NCBI GenBank assembly: GCA_932521025.1
Contig: OW051473.1
Span: 9,796,001 to 9,860,000 of the forward strand
Reading direction: 5' to 3'
DNA: 64,000 bases
From: Oscheius onirici
Lineage: Eukaryota; Nematoda; Chromadorea; Rhabditida; Rhabditidae
The position numbers and the translations under genes are program-made. Shown here piece by piece: positions 25,660 to 36,378 of this stretch (the first letter of the stretch is position 1; each line of letters begins with the position of its first letter). The notes beneath the pieces are model-generated. The model was given only the letters and a program-made list of their open reading frames with translations, was not told the origin of the DNA and searched no databases.

Positions 25660-25878
25660 TGCGTGCGGGTCTAATCTGAGGAGCCAGAGAAATCAGGCTT
25701 ACGTTCTATAATCTGGACAGGTGCCAAGTCTGACTCCAAGAACGCTTTATCTTCGTAGCATGCTACTACCAATTTACCGACCTCGGGAGGATGGATGCCT
25801 TGGTTGGGCAGAAGCGGGTTTGAACTTGGGACCTTTAGAGTGACGCTGGCGCCTCCTACCACTGCGCCATCTCGCTTC
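25660..25878 (-). repeat. tRNA-derived SINE
   Basis: Read on the minus strand from 25878, it starts GAAGCGAGATGGCGCAGTGG, with an A box (TGGCGCAGTGG), then GGCGCCAGCGTCACTCTAAA, then a B-box-like AAGTTCAAACCC, and closes its acceptor with CGCTTC. About 140 bases of unrelated body follow. The GCGCCAGCGT..TCTAAAGGTCCCAAGTT core recurs at about 59432-59475. A tRNA head with an unrelated body and dispersed copies is the structure of a tRNA-class SINE transcribed by RNA polymerase III. Confidence 0.65.
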
Positions 25879-26817
25879 TCTACTGCTGAACTGGTATACT
25901 CGCCTAAATTTCATGACTTGAAACCTCAATTTTAGAGCTCATGTATGGCATAACTTTTCTGTACATCGTAAAAGTTGAAAATGATTGCGGGAACTAGAAA
26001 ATTGGGACTTCTTCTCAAACTGCCAAAATTTGTAGCAGGTGCAAAATCTACTTTCCCACTGTATACCTAGTGTTCAGCTTATACAATAAAAAGTAAAGGG
26101 GAACAGCTTTTGTCAACGTAAAGAAACTAATATTATGTGTAAATGTTGCCTAAAGACTGACCTATGGTTGTCACGTTGCCCTAAACCAGTTTCAAAGGTG
26201 GTAAATCAACATGTCAATCAGATACTTACACCTAGAAGGAACATGGCAGAATTTCAGGTACAAAACGTGAACTCGATTGAGATCATGACGGAGAGAGACA
26301 AAGTGGGTGGATGACAACGGTACAGGAGTTGCGCATGGCGATTAGTAGCGCAACCGTTTGTCTTTAGGCTTTCTGAGCCTAAGAGCAGCTCGTTTTGTAG
26401 TCCACGCACTGGGAGAAGAAACGTCTTCAGAGCAGGAAGTACACCGAGACCCGGTCCTTTGCTCTTATACTGGGCTGGGTGGGTGGTAATTGTATATCTA
26501 TGCGTCTCTTGCAGTCATTCTTTTCATAATGAAGAAAAAAGAGAGCGTAGATGCTGAAAAGGTTGTCTGGAATCATTGTCTCGCAAAGAATGATCATTTT
26601 TCGAATTGGCGTGAACAGAAAGTGTGATTGATTAGGCGGTTCTTAGATCAGAGATTGGTCAAAAGTTTCCCAAGTCCAAAAAAAACAAAAAACGCAGAAC
26701 TTTCTGATATCGTCCCATTTAACAGGTCTCGAAAACAGTCTTCAGCACTCAAAATGTTTTTCACAGCGCGTCTGCCGTTCGCATAGATGGCGCCAGCAGT
26801 AGTAATCCGGTCTGTGT
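25879..26817. other. Intergenic, upstream of tRNA-Phe
   Basis: No coding exon supported. The sequence is AT-rich with short purine runs. Confidence 0.45.
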
Positions 26818-26890
26818 GCCTCGATAGCTCAGTTGGGAGAGCGTTAGACTGAAGATCTAAAGGTCACCAGTTCGATCCTGGTTCGGGGCA
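26818..26890 (+). tRNA. tRNA-Phe (GAA), plus-strand copy
   Basis: A perfect 73-base cloverleaf: acceptor GCCTCGA with TCGGGGC and discriminator A, D arm TAGCTCAGTTGGGAGAGC, anticodon arm TTAGACTGAAGATCTAA with GAA, and a T arm with loop TTCGATC. It is close to the animal tRNA-Phe consensus. The internal A box (TAGCTCAGTTGG) and B box (AGTTCGATCCT) are intact and TTTTT at 26894 ends transcription. An identical copy lies on the minus strand at 28199-28271. Confidence 0.95.
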
Positions 26891-27519
26891 ATCTTTTTGA
26901 TTAATTTGTTTTCGAACATGTGGAAAGATTCAAGGGATAACAAGCAACATATGAGTCATTTATAAACAAATGAGGTTCTCAAAACACATCTTCTTGACAA
27001 CATTGAACATAGGGGATTAGGTAAAGTTCTTTCTTTGAGTTAACACATAAGACTGTGCATATGCTTCAATTTCCTTTCCTTCACCCAAAAAAAAAATTTT
27101 AATTTCCTTCAAAAGAAACCTCAAAAGAAGAAAAACTGAATTTTGGCTATGTTTCTTCCCATTTGAATTGCCATTCTTACTTCCAAATTCGAAAAATAGT
27201 ATTTTTAAGCGTCGCAAAAGCAATTTTCTCCAGATTCTGTCAATTGATATTTACGATTTCATTGCTTTTCAGGCCGCCAGACCATAAATTATGGCTCTAA
27301 CCTTGATCAGGCCAGTTTTGACAAAAATTATCTCTCCCCCTTCTCCCGAAAAACAGGCACAAAAACAATTGACACTTTATTGTACATTCTAAAATAGAAC
27401 CACAAAATTGGAAAGAATGAATACCTCAGCTTTTTACATCGTCATCAGATTGCACCGTTTTTGTAGCTTACATCATATTTACAAAGTGTATATACAGCGC
27501 TTTAAAATATACAAAAAAT
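26891..27519. other. Between tRNA-Phe and the F-box-like gene
   Basis: The first 45 bases after the tRNA match, inverted, the flank of the other tRNA-Phe. TTTATT at 27376-27381 reads AATAAA on the minus strand, the likely poly(A) signal of the gene that ends at 27520. Nothing else recognised. Confidence 0.5.
26894..26940. repeat. Inverted repeat arm A, downstream of plus tRNA-Phe
   Basis: CTTTTTGATTAATTTGTTTTCGAACATGTGGAAAGATTCAAGGG is repeated, inverted and with a few changes, at about 28152-28197 beside the minus-strand tRNA-Phe. The duplicated unit therefore includes the tRNA and its 3' flank. Confidence 0.75.
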
Positions 27520-29356
27520 TCACTCCTGCCAATGCTGGAAAAAGTGAACATCGTCCACGTGGGGAAAGACCTTCTTGTAGAGATTTTCGTGGACGCAGAG
27601 GGAGTTAAAATAGTGAGGACGGTCAACAACTTCCCCCAGTTGAAGCTCCTTAACTTGGCGAACTTTTCCAATCATATAGTCCGGCTTGGGGTAGACTAGC
27701 GGCCCCTTGATCATTGTCAGGCGCAGACTCTCGACACAGGCTGTAGCCAATAGGTTCTGAAAGCTGTTCCTCTTTCCGGATTATGTTTCAGTCGTTATCG
27801 CATTTTCACCTTCCCTTGAATTCTTTCAAAGAGAGAGAGATAACAAGAACGCACCTGGATGACTTCGTCAGTGGGATCAAAACCGACAAAGCTGGTGTAG
27901 GAGAGGTGCTTGAAGACGGCGCCAGAGCCGGTAATGTTGATTATCTGGTGGTAGACTTTGTCATAGCTGGCATCTAGACCGAGGTCGAAGGACATCAGGG
28001 AGAGACTGTCCAGGCTGATCTGGAAATTAGACCATGAAAATGAAGTGGAAAGTAACTTTGATTAAATTAGGCGAGCCACTTTCAGTGATGAACATACGTT
28101 TGGAGGATTGGCAGATTTCCACTGTTTGTGAATGATTCATATTTTACTTTTCCTTTGAATCTTTCCACATGTTCGAGAACAAATGAATCAAAAAGGATTG
28201 CCCCGAACCAGGATCGAACTGGTGACCTTTAGATCTTCAGTCTAACGCTCTCCCAACTGAGCTATCGAGGCACACAAGGCACATTTGAGTTAAAAAGTGT
28301 AACTACTTGGACATTGGCTGTGGTTTTAAGAATCTTGTTCTAATTTCAGCATGTTTTAACGTCCTCAGAAAGCTAGAAAATGCAAGAAACAGAAAAAAGA
28401 AAATAAACTTTTTGAAGAAGTCCCAAACGAATAATTCTGTTAGAATGAGCTCTTTACGGTAATCGTTCATTATGGTTTTTCCTTATAGTTATTTTTCGTG
28501 TGCATCAAACCTCAGAACGGTGCCGACGTTTAAACAAAACAGAACGTATATCGTAAAATGTGAAAAATCTTAAAAACTACATACTTACCTCGCTCGTCAA
28601 TCCCTTGGCTGCCTCCTGTAGACCCAGTCGCCCGACAGTTTTCAATGTTTTGGCGTGTTTCACCACAAGATCGGCGATTAGCGACAAAATCATTTTGGCC
28701 TGCCGTCTTCTCACTTTCAACACCTCGAGTTTCACGTTTTCTAAAAAAAAACATCCTAATAGAAAATTTCAAAAAATTGCTTACCAGCATTCAAAACAGC
28801 TTGAAGCAACTGATTCAAATGCGTGGCGTCCCCGTCGTCCATGTTGATCTCCAATTTTCTCAAAACCTTCATTTTTCGTATGATCATTTTCAGAGCGCTG
28901 ACAGAATTGGCTGCACTTACTCTTGATCCCTAAAATGGCTAATTTTAAAAGGAAATACGTTCCTTTTCCCTACCTGGATGATAATAACAGGTTCTGGCGA
29001 TGAGAGTTTCACCCGGTTCATTCCCACAATTTTGTACAGGTTCGATTCTAAGACGTCTATTTTTAAGCTGTCCGTCTTGGCCAAAGAGCGGTTGACAGCT
29101 CGACAGGCTATTCGGCTAACTCGCTGCAAGGAAGTATTTATGAAAATAACAACAAAAATGAACGTACTCGGAGGCTAAGGGCCTCGGCAATGTTCGAGAC
29201 ATCAGGAACGCGCGAAAAGATGGCATCGAGGACATCATCGCAAAGCACTTTCTCGTGGGAACAGCATGGAAGCGCGACGTTAAGGTCACTGAAATTTGGA
29301 GTCTTGAAAAGTTTTAAAAATGCCTACCTTTGAGCAGAGCTAGTGCTGGTGGACAT
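27520..29356 (-). CDS. F-box-like protein with leucine-rich C-terminal part (uncertain family)
   Basis: Seven exons close in frame, high to low: 29356-29328, 29288-29168, 29123-28974, 28929-28785, 28740-28589, 28019-27855, 27756-27520. The N-terminus has an F-box-like helix pattern (LCDDVLDAIFSRVPDVSNIA followed by LRRVSRIACRAVNRSL). The rest has spaced leucines reminiscent of the FTH/DUF38 or leucine-rich tails of nematode F-box proteins (LRKLEINMDDGD, VKELQLGEVVDR). If so, it would present substrates to an SCF ubiquitin ligase. I recognise a pattern, not a certain family. The fifth intron, 569 bases, carries a complete tRNA-Phe gene on the same strand. The start is the first ATG of the chain and the exon is short. 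Confidence 0.6.
28152..28197. repeat. Inverted repeat arm B, downstream of minus tRNA-Phe
   Basis: Inverted counterpart of 26894-26940, containing CTTTCCACATGTTCGAGAAC. It sits inside an intron of the F-box-like gene. Confidence 0.75.
28199..28271 (-). tRNA. tRNA-Phe (GAA), intron-nested minus-strand copy
   Basis: The exact reverse complement of the 26818-26890 gene, with all stems and the GAA anticodon intact and a T-run following on the minus strand. It lies within an intron of the F-box-like gene in the same transcriptional direction. RNA polymerase III uses internal promoters, so it can be expressed there. Confidence 0.95.
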
Positions 29357-32284
29357 GTGATAGTGGAAGAAAACGAGAAATCTGAAATTTGTTGTTCTTA
29401 AAAGCGGAACAGAAGTTGCGAAAAGATGATAAGACTGAAAATGCACGTGGGAAAACCCAGGTCATTCTGTCCCGATAATGAGAGGACGAAGTTCAGCCCC
29501 CAGTGTGGCAGGAGAAAACAGTGACTGTTTTGTTGGGGGCCATCTGTTTCTCCCCTTATCAGCCGGGAAACAGCGAGAGAGAGGTTGTCAGGAGGAGGAG
29601 GTTCTTGAACTACCTCGAAGCGCCATGTTCTTTACACGGCACTGTACAGTTGAGAGACGAGATTTGAGCGTGTTTCCAAACGTTGATCGCTTGACAAAAT
29701 CTCACACCCTCCTAATTCGAAAACCCACGTGTGTAAGGAAATGAAAGCTTTTAAAAGAAAAAACATATATTTATGTGTTAAATACTTGAAATAGAGGGAA
29801 AGGAAAGTGCAATATGTGGTGGAAGGTCGAGCTTGTATAGGACCCGGCGATCGATATGTGCACAACAGCTGTCTGGCTGGGGTCATAGTCTGAGCGACTG
29901 GGATAGACGAATTAGCATGACATAGGAGACTCGTCCTTGATTTTTGAATCCCCCTTTTGAATAGTCTATTGGGGACAGCCCCTTTGGGCAAATAGAGGAG
30001 TGGCCAAAGACCTGAGAATGAATGAAAAGGGAGCCAGCAGAAGGAACTAAAGTTTTAAGCTGGTCTTAACTGGGTAGACACGGAAGAATGTGAGGAACAC
30101 TGGGGACAAGAGAGCCCGCCCCCGAGAGCCCATGTGATATTTACCTCGCGGGAGCTGTGACGTGGAGAGCCGCGAGTGAGCGAGAGAGAGCTACTCAAAA
30201 CATGTTTTGGACAGTTAGGGGATCCTCTGTGCCCTTTAACAGAAACTGGGGAAAAAGCATTACTAACCCACAGAAGATGTCTCTATAGATTTTACACCCA
30301 GCACGCAGACAACTAATCACAATAGTGTAAAACTTTTTTCACCTGCGGCTTCTCGATGTTGCGACTTGAGCGAGGAGGAAGAGGGGTCATAGAGCTTTAG
30401 GCAAAAAGAAAATCTTTGGTCCGGGAAGGTGTCAACACAAACAATGGTAATATTGTCCGCAATTGGCAGAAATCTATTGTTTTTCGCGGATCGGAGAGCA
30501 AAGCCGGAAATGACATAGATCAACAATTATTCCGACGTCCAGAAATTTCGAAAAAGCAGGTTTTATAGCATTTGGATTGTGAAATGTAGGGTATAGACCA
30601 AACATGGTACTCACCCCCATGCCGTTCTCTCTCTTCGTCAAAAAAACAATCTCGGCTTGAAGGCGAAATGAATTTCACTGACGCGATCCGTTCAAAAACC
30701 AAAATAAGATCGGAAAACAGTTTGTTTTGAGGATCAGTCTTGATATTGTCTTCTGTATTGTGTAAATATGTTAAGAGGATAGACAGTACACATACGGAAA
30801 AGTACGTCAGAGGACAGCTGACACAGCCGCCTCGTGCTCTCAATTCCTATGGGAAGCGTGCAGATTAGTTCAAGTCTGGAATAGATATTGATAACGGGCT
30901 GGACATTAACCAGAGGGAGAGAGAGGCTGGCCTTGTTATCTCAAAGGTTCGGTGCCAAAACAGGCGGCCACTGATAAACGGGCAAGCATCTGTGAATGTG
31001 GAATGCGAGGGGTTAGAGTGCAGACAATGAACAGTTGTCCCGTTTTTTTCTGTCATGGAGCACACTATGACCCGGACGCCGGCGAACATTGCTCCTTAGG
31101 TTGAAGTATACACAGGAGGGTTATCGGACTTTGTCTCTCAACTTGGACAAGCCTTATCTTGCTCCCTAGGCTATTTTGACTGAATTTGGAAGGAGGGAGT
31201 GGACAAAGTACCAATGATACAAAGTGCTTAGTTTGCCATTTGCAAAATCTTCTTGAGTGCAAACACAACAACTGCTACTTGGGATTTATCGATAAATCTT
31301 TCAATAATTGTTTAAAAGGGATGAAACTTTGGTACTGTTCAATCAGCAAAGGTTAAAGCCTTTTATGGTATATCATTGCTGGCACCTTTGTCTATGAAAT
31401 CCCTGCGATGAATGCAGGAAAGATGGCGCGAAACAGATGTCTGAAAGTTTATTTGTGAAAAATTTCCTACTGTTGCACAGTACCTTTATGAGTTAAAAGT
31501 ATAACTGTGAGTGGTTAATGTTGCAAAGAACCGTACATTTTATTTATTGTCCTTGGATCTTCTGAGGTTATTTTCTTTTAGGAGTTATATTATTAAACAA
31601 ATGGAAGTCGACTAAGGTACTGGCTACGAGATTTGGCAGTCACAAAACAATATAAACAATCTTATTGGATATATTCGGTTGTGATTGCGAAAATAAGATA
31701 GTGAGAATTCTAAGATTGACTGACAACTTGGAATATCTCCAACTAGCATTTTCGGTTAATGACTGAAATCATAACCTTTGCAATTGAAAGTTTCTGTCTC
31801 TGAATTGACTATGCTTCAAAAGCACTTCAGGGCTCTTTGATGGCGCTTCCCTCATTTGTTCTCTTGATTAACTTAAAACATTGAAAAACATTAGGTGAAT
31901 CATCTATTTTCAACATTGTTATTTACTCAACAGCCTATCTTCTACATAAAACTGTCTCTAGGACAAAACTTCTTCACTCTTATCGCGTTCATGTTTACTG
32001 GTACACAAGTTCAGATAGGCGAAAGTTTTGATCAGCAAGAAATAACGTGATCACTACACGAGCATGACCTAGAGATAAGGGTGAAAGCTTCTGTAAACAG
32101 GTACCACGTGTCCTAAGTGAGCAGAAAATATGCAGAGCGACAAAAAAATCGAGAGTCTTTTTCCATTATTCATTTCTGAAGTATTTTACGTGAATGGGAT
32201 CGAATAAACGGTGAAGTTAACAGTTTTTATTGAAAGAATAAACAACATGACGCTGAAAGAATCAACAATATGACGTCCAGCAAT
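29357..32284. other. Intergenic 2.9 kb with one possible minus-strand exon
   Basis: Mostly no signal. On the minus strand 30843 to about 30618 an ATG-started frame has a hydrophobic start and SSRDCFFDEERERHG, then a GTGAGT donor; the phrase resembles the GOLD domain of p24/TMED cargo proteins (CFxxE). Downstream frames (VDLCHFRLCSPIREK and TIVCVDTFPDQRFSFCLKL) recall later GOLD strands but do not join in frame. It could be a decayed TMED copy; I do not annotate it as a gene. Confidence 0.3.
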
Positions 32285-32944
32285 TTAATGAGTTGTGAAG
32301 AGACTGAACTCTATAAAATGAAGGCTGGTGAGGTCAATCACCTTCTGTTTGTTCTGCAACTCTGTCTCTGAATGGTTGACTGAGATTAAGGTTTATTGTT
32401 AACAAACCACCAAAGTAGAGCTTCTGCTTCTCGGGCAGAATTCCCGTCCGCAGACTGATCTGCTCTTTAATTTCAAAGATGCATCCGTCATAGGTAATGG
32501 TAAAATTCATCGTCCGAAGTGGGCCTGATATGTGATAGTAAGGGAAATTTCATATTTTATTGACTTTCGTTTCAAGGAAAAATACTAAAGGATTGACGGC
32601 CGTTGAGCTACTATGGCATCACCAAAGGGTCTACTATTTGTGTAACCCAAAAGCCCCGCGGATACGATAAATTTCCTCTGCCGACTGGAGAGTAAAGCTA
32701 GTGGACATCCAAAGATGTTATTCAGAGTGAAATAATGAAAGTTAGCCCGATTCTGGAAGAGCAGACGCTCTCGATTGGAGCGGAAAGCAGGAGTAGGGGA
32801 AAGGTGCGCCGACAACCCAGCTGCATGGCAAAAACGGACAGTCCGCTGCCTTTTGAATTTGCTCTCTGATCGACCCAGTGTCTTGCAAAAGTCCTTCAAA
32901 GAACGAACGGCTTGCAGAGAAATTTCTCTGCAGAAGTTTCGCAA
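32285..32944 (-). CDS. Ubiquitin-like domain protein (5' end unresolved)
   Basis: Three exons join in frame, high to low: about 32944-32623, 32524-32408, 32367-32285. The last 65 residues look like a ubiquitin fold: MNFTITYDGCIFEIKEQISL is the first hairpin and helix start, TGILPEKQKLYFGG is the TGIPxxxQxLxFxG turn, and KVIDLTSLHFIEFSLF is the last strands. It ends Thr-Thr-His, with no C-terminal Gly-Gly, so it is not a conjugated modifier as read. The upstream 100 residues have no family match and no ATG was found in the exon, so the true start lies elsewhere. A second ubiquitin-like ORF is 1.6 kb away on the same strand. Confidence 0.5.
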
Positions 32945-33624
32945 AAGTTGTCGAGCCTGGTTCAGTGGATTCGAATGTGGAAAAAGTCTGTTAGAGTGTC
33001 CATCTTAAAACTAACAAGTAGGACAATAGGACAACCTGGCCTGGGTAAATTGGCAGCTGCCGCGTCGTTTGTATTCTTGGCTGCCATTATACTTAGGCAA
33101 CTCAACTCGACAACCCAAGTCGGTCCGGCAAATCGAAAAAAATCTAAGCCTGCGATTTGATTAAACGTTTCATTTTTGTATGTATTGTTGACTCGCCTGG
33201 CGAGTCAGCTCGTCTCGACTCGACATAGCCCGGACTGTCGATTGTGCCCGCCAGCCATTTTGGGAGCTGAAATATCTAGATGTTTCGGAAACATTTGTGA
33301 CTATGTGTTTGGTTGAATTTGACCTATAATGAAATGATGATAATGAGAACTATCAAAAGATCAGATGCTAGAGGAAGCAGGAGAACCTCATTGTAAATGC
33401 AAGATAGGAGTGAGATTCGCAAGGCCAGGAGGTGCTTCTCGACTAATGCATCTTCTTGAAGAGGCAAAATACCTATGCTCGACGTACGCGAGAAAGGCCC
33501 AAAAACAGAGCGACAGAGAACAGAATTGCATTGCTCAAAAATGACACCACTATCAACCTACCCTATTCGTAGAGATCTCGGAGCAATGGGTGACAGATGT
33601 TTCTATGCACTTTAGGCTTTTGAC
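32945..33624. other. Between ubiquitin-like gene and small ORF gene
   Basis: A plus-strand frame ending at 33160 has a single hydrophobic segment (AAAASFVFLAAIILRQL) but no other support. Otherwise nothing seen. Confidence 0.35.
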
Positions 33625-33819
33625 ATGCGAGGCGCTAAAGAAAGCCCAGCTGCTGGGCAAAAATTCTACCAAAAAGGTGCAGCTGTTAGTAAAGAAACTG
33701 GATTTGTCTTGGACAACTGGAAAACTGTCTACGACAAATCAAAGTACCAGTTCTGCAGCGATCCAAGGGATGTGCTTAACTTGAGAGAAGGACTCGATGG
33801 TTCCTACCAGGTCCGCTAG
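33625..33819 (+). CDS. Small uncharacterised protein, 64 residues
   Basis: A single-exon frame starting MRGAKESPAAGQKFYQKGAA and ending SYQVR. I do not recognise it. Support comes from context: a splice acceptor (CACTTTAG) ends 9 bases before the ATG, as at genes whose mRNA begins by splicing onto a leader, and AATAAA follows at 33942. The protein is soluble, basic at the start, with an SKYQFCSDPRDVLNLREGLD tail. It sits between two ubiquitin-like ORFs on the opposite strand. Confidence 0.45.
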   Translation: MRGAKESPAAGQKFYQKGAAVSKETGFVLDNWKTVYDKSKYQFCSDPRDVLNLREGLDGSYQVR

Positions 33820-34526
33820 ATCAAAATTCAAGCCCGCTGACCGAGGACTGACAAACCTGGTGAATTGTTTCAGTAGGGAGAAAGAGGTTATCGTCCGTCT
33901 GATTGTTACATTTTGTACAGATTTTTTTCTTTGTGTCTGCTAATAAACCGTTATATGACTATTTTCAGAGAGTTCAGGATGAATACATTAGTGTCGATTG
34001 AACGGCTAAGGAAGGGACCACCAGACACCGGTAGACTAAACAAGGGATAAGCAAAGAAAAGGAGTGGGGGTAAGGATGATAAGGGATCTAAAGAGACCGA
34101 GGAATAGGCAACGGATAAGAATGGACCTGTTGACTGGGGGATCGGAAAAGACCAGTAGACTGAGAAAAGATTGGACAGTCCGGTTCATGAGAAAGAGTCC
34201 AGAGTTCCCAGATGAACAAGCATCAGCGAACGGGAACGGGAGTATGAGAAGACCCTTGGGCAGACCAGCTCTCGTAAAGACAAACCCGATGTTTTTCAAG
34301 TTCGTGTATCTCCTAATAAATTTCAGACAGTCTCCAATTCATTGAAAGGCGAGTCTCCTCTGGAAAGCTGAACAGTTGACAGCATTTGAATTCATGTTTT
34401 ATGCACACAATATATCAATACAGATCAGATGGAAGAAAAAGGCGATGCAACCGGTTTGTAGAGTAGAGAATCTTCGAAATTTTAGTCATTGAACAATATC
34501 AGAACGTAACCAACTAATCAGGCATA
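33820..34526. other. Intergenic
   Basis: AATAAA at 33942-33947 on the plus strand. An open frame at 34064-34345 is rich in Arg and Lys from purine-biased DNA, and I do not support it as a gene. Confidence 0.4.
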
Positions 34527-34836
34527 CTATTCGTTGTCATTGGTGCAGTCTCGGAGTCGCACTTGAATCAGGATGGTGGAGTTATTCCTGATATCTTGAC
34601 TGTAGAGGCTACGGTCGTCTCTGAGCGGGTATCCTTAAGTAGAAGGCACTTATTATATACTGTCTTTCTACTTACCTTCGAACAGCAGACTTAACTGGGC
34701 CAGAGGGATTTCCTCCATCTCAGAAACGAGCTCTCGGAGCTTTTGGGCAACCCCCCTCGTAACCCCCCTCGCGTCGATCTCCGTCAGGATAAAACAAGTC
34801 CTCAACCCTCACGGTTACCTTATGAGCCAGAGACAT
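34527..34836 (-). CDS. Small ubiquitin-like protein with an apparent frameshift
   Basis: Two exons, 34836-34676 and 34633-34527. The ATG follows a TTTCAG acceptor. The first exon begins MSLAHKVTVRVEDLFYPDG and, in the next frame, continues VAQKLRELVSEMEEIPLAQL then SLLFEG; the second exon gives YPLRDDRSLYSQDI and STILIQVRLRD before the stop. This is the order of strands and helix in ubiquitin: TV..LR..V.E...IP..Q..L.F.G..L.DD..L....I...STI. The two halves lie in different frames and the shift falls at two runs of six G (six C on the plus strand, about 34751-34768). One base less in either run would join them. It may be a sequencing or assembly error, a real disabling mutation, or a missed splice. 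It ends without Gly-Gly. Confidence 0.5.
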
Positions 34837-36378
34837 TCTGAAAGAAAGAAATTGAGAATACATGCTGAAACCAAAAAGAGGAAAGACGCTGTGTTGAATA
34901 ATAACAGACTTATGATTCACATCGTTTGAAAGTCATTAAATATGTGAAACGGAGCCAATCGGCGTTCTTTAACCTTCAGTTTGGGCAGTTGCAAAACAGA
35001 AAAAGGTGAAGAAATTTTAATGACCGATGTCTCAGGGGAATCAATCAATTGACCCCTAAGAGCTGGAGCGGCAGCGAGAAGAGAGCGTGAGTATGACTGA
35101 AAGTTTGAATCTAACCGAACACTTCTCAGATATCCGTTCGGATCGGTCCAATCCGAAAATTTTTGAAGCTACTGAACATCCAATCTGGATAAGACAGAGT
35201 TTCGAATCCCTGTCCGGACCGAAAACGACCACGAATCGGTCCGGCTGCTTTTTGTGGCCTGAAATCTGACCGGATTGGACTGAGGGTATTTCAAATCTCG
35301 AAACCGACCGGCTCCAGCTTCAAACGTTATTAGTTCAAAAGTTGTCTGTTTGTTTTAGGGACCTGATACACTGTTACCTGTCCGAACGCACACGCCAGAA
35401 GGTACCATCCAATTTCTGAGAGTTATAATAAAAAGCAGTGACAGTGGGAACAGCGAAAAGAGAACGAGCTGGACCAGAGGGAAGATTACGTGAGTAAGAC
35501 TAAAGTTTCAATTTAGCAAAACGGTTCACTGGAGCAGCCATTTTCATTTGGACCGGTCGGTCCAGTCTGTACACTTTTGAAGCTACCGCTGGTCCGATCC
35601 GGACCCAGTTTCGAGTCCCACCCCTGTCCTGACCGTAAAAAGAACGGAAGAAATCGGTTCAGTTGTCCTCTTTGGCCTTAAATTGGGTCCAACCGGACAG
35701 ATTCGGTGCATTTCAAAAATCGGAACAGAGCGTCAACAGATTCAAAAATTTACTGTCCGGACCAGCTGATTTAATCTCGGACCGAACTCTGTCCTCGCCA
35801 AACCAGACTGACTGTCAGCTGTCCGAACGCACATGACTGCTCAAAAGGCCTTATTACGGAGAGTTCTACTTGGTGACAGTTATGACGGCTGGAACAGCTT
35901 CTAAGAACAATAGAAAACAGACTGAATGACGCGGAAATGTGGCGATTTGTACGGAAAACGTGCCGAAATGACAAACAAATCTGTCGAAACTTTAAAGGCC
36001 CCCAAGGGCCAGATGATCTTCTCTACGGCGCGCACTTCCTGTAAGTTCGATGATCTCTTGTATTTCATAATTGATCAGTTCCGTTATGTCCATATTCCAT
36101 ACTCCTCTGTTTTTGGCCTGAATCTGATGTTGTCATGAAGGATGCATAAACTGACCAGACTGTCCTCTTGACAGTCAAATTTCTAGACAAAATACTGTTT
36201 TTATCATTTTTAACTCAAACTGTTAGTATAATCAACTACCCCTCTGCGCATGGCAAATAGACAATAAGCGCGCCCCAGCTGACATTTTGGCGACCGGCCA
36301 GATCCCTCGCCCATTCAAAAAATCGCTTTCTCTTTTCCCTTTTCGTCATTAAATAACTCAACTTTTTTTTGTTTTCAG
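34837..36378. other. Intergenic with a diverged tandem repeat
   Basis: No gene supported. About 35040-35900 holds two diverged copies of a roughly 0.41-0.43 kb unit, listed separately. Confidence 0.45.
35060..35900. repeat. Diverged tandem repeat, two units of about 0.42 kb
   Basis: Matching landmarks recur at about 402-436 base spacing: GAGTATGACTGAAAGTTTGA (35089) and GAGTAAGACTAAAGTTTCAA (35491); TTTTGAAGCTACT (35160) and TTTTGAAGCTACC (35572); CTGTCCGAACGCACA (35387) and again near 35819. Both units carry many short GGACCGGTCGGTCC-like palindromic motifs. This is old and degenerate repeat DNA. Confidence 0.6.

Noticed and set aside
30520-30843. Possible p24/TMED first exon
   Set aside because: The CFFDE phrase is suggestive but later GOLD-like pieces do not join in frame. 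Reported only within the intergenic note.
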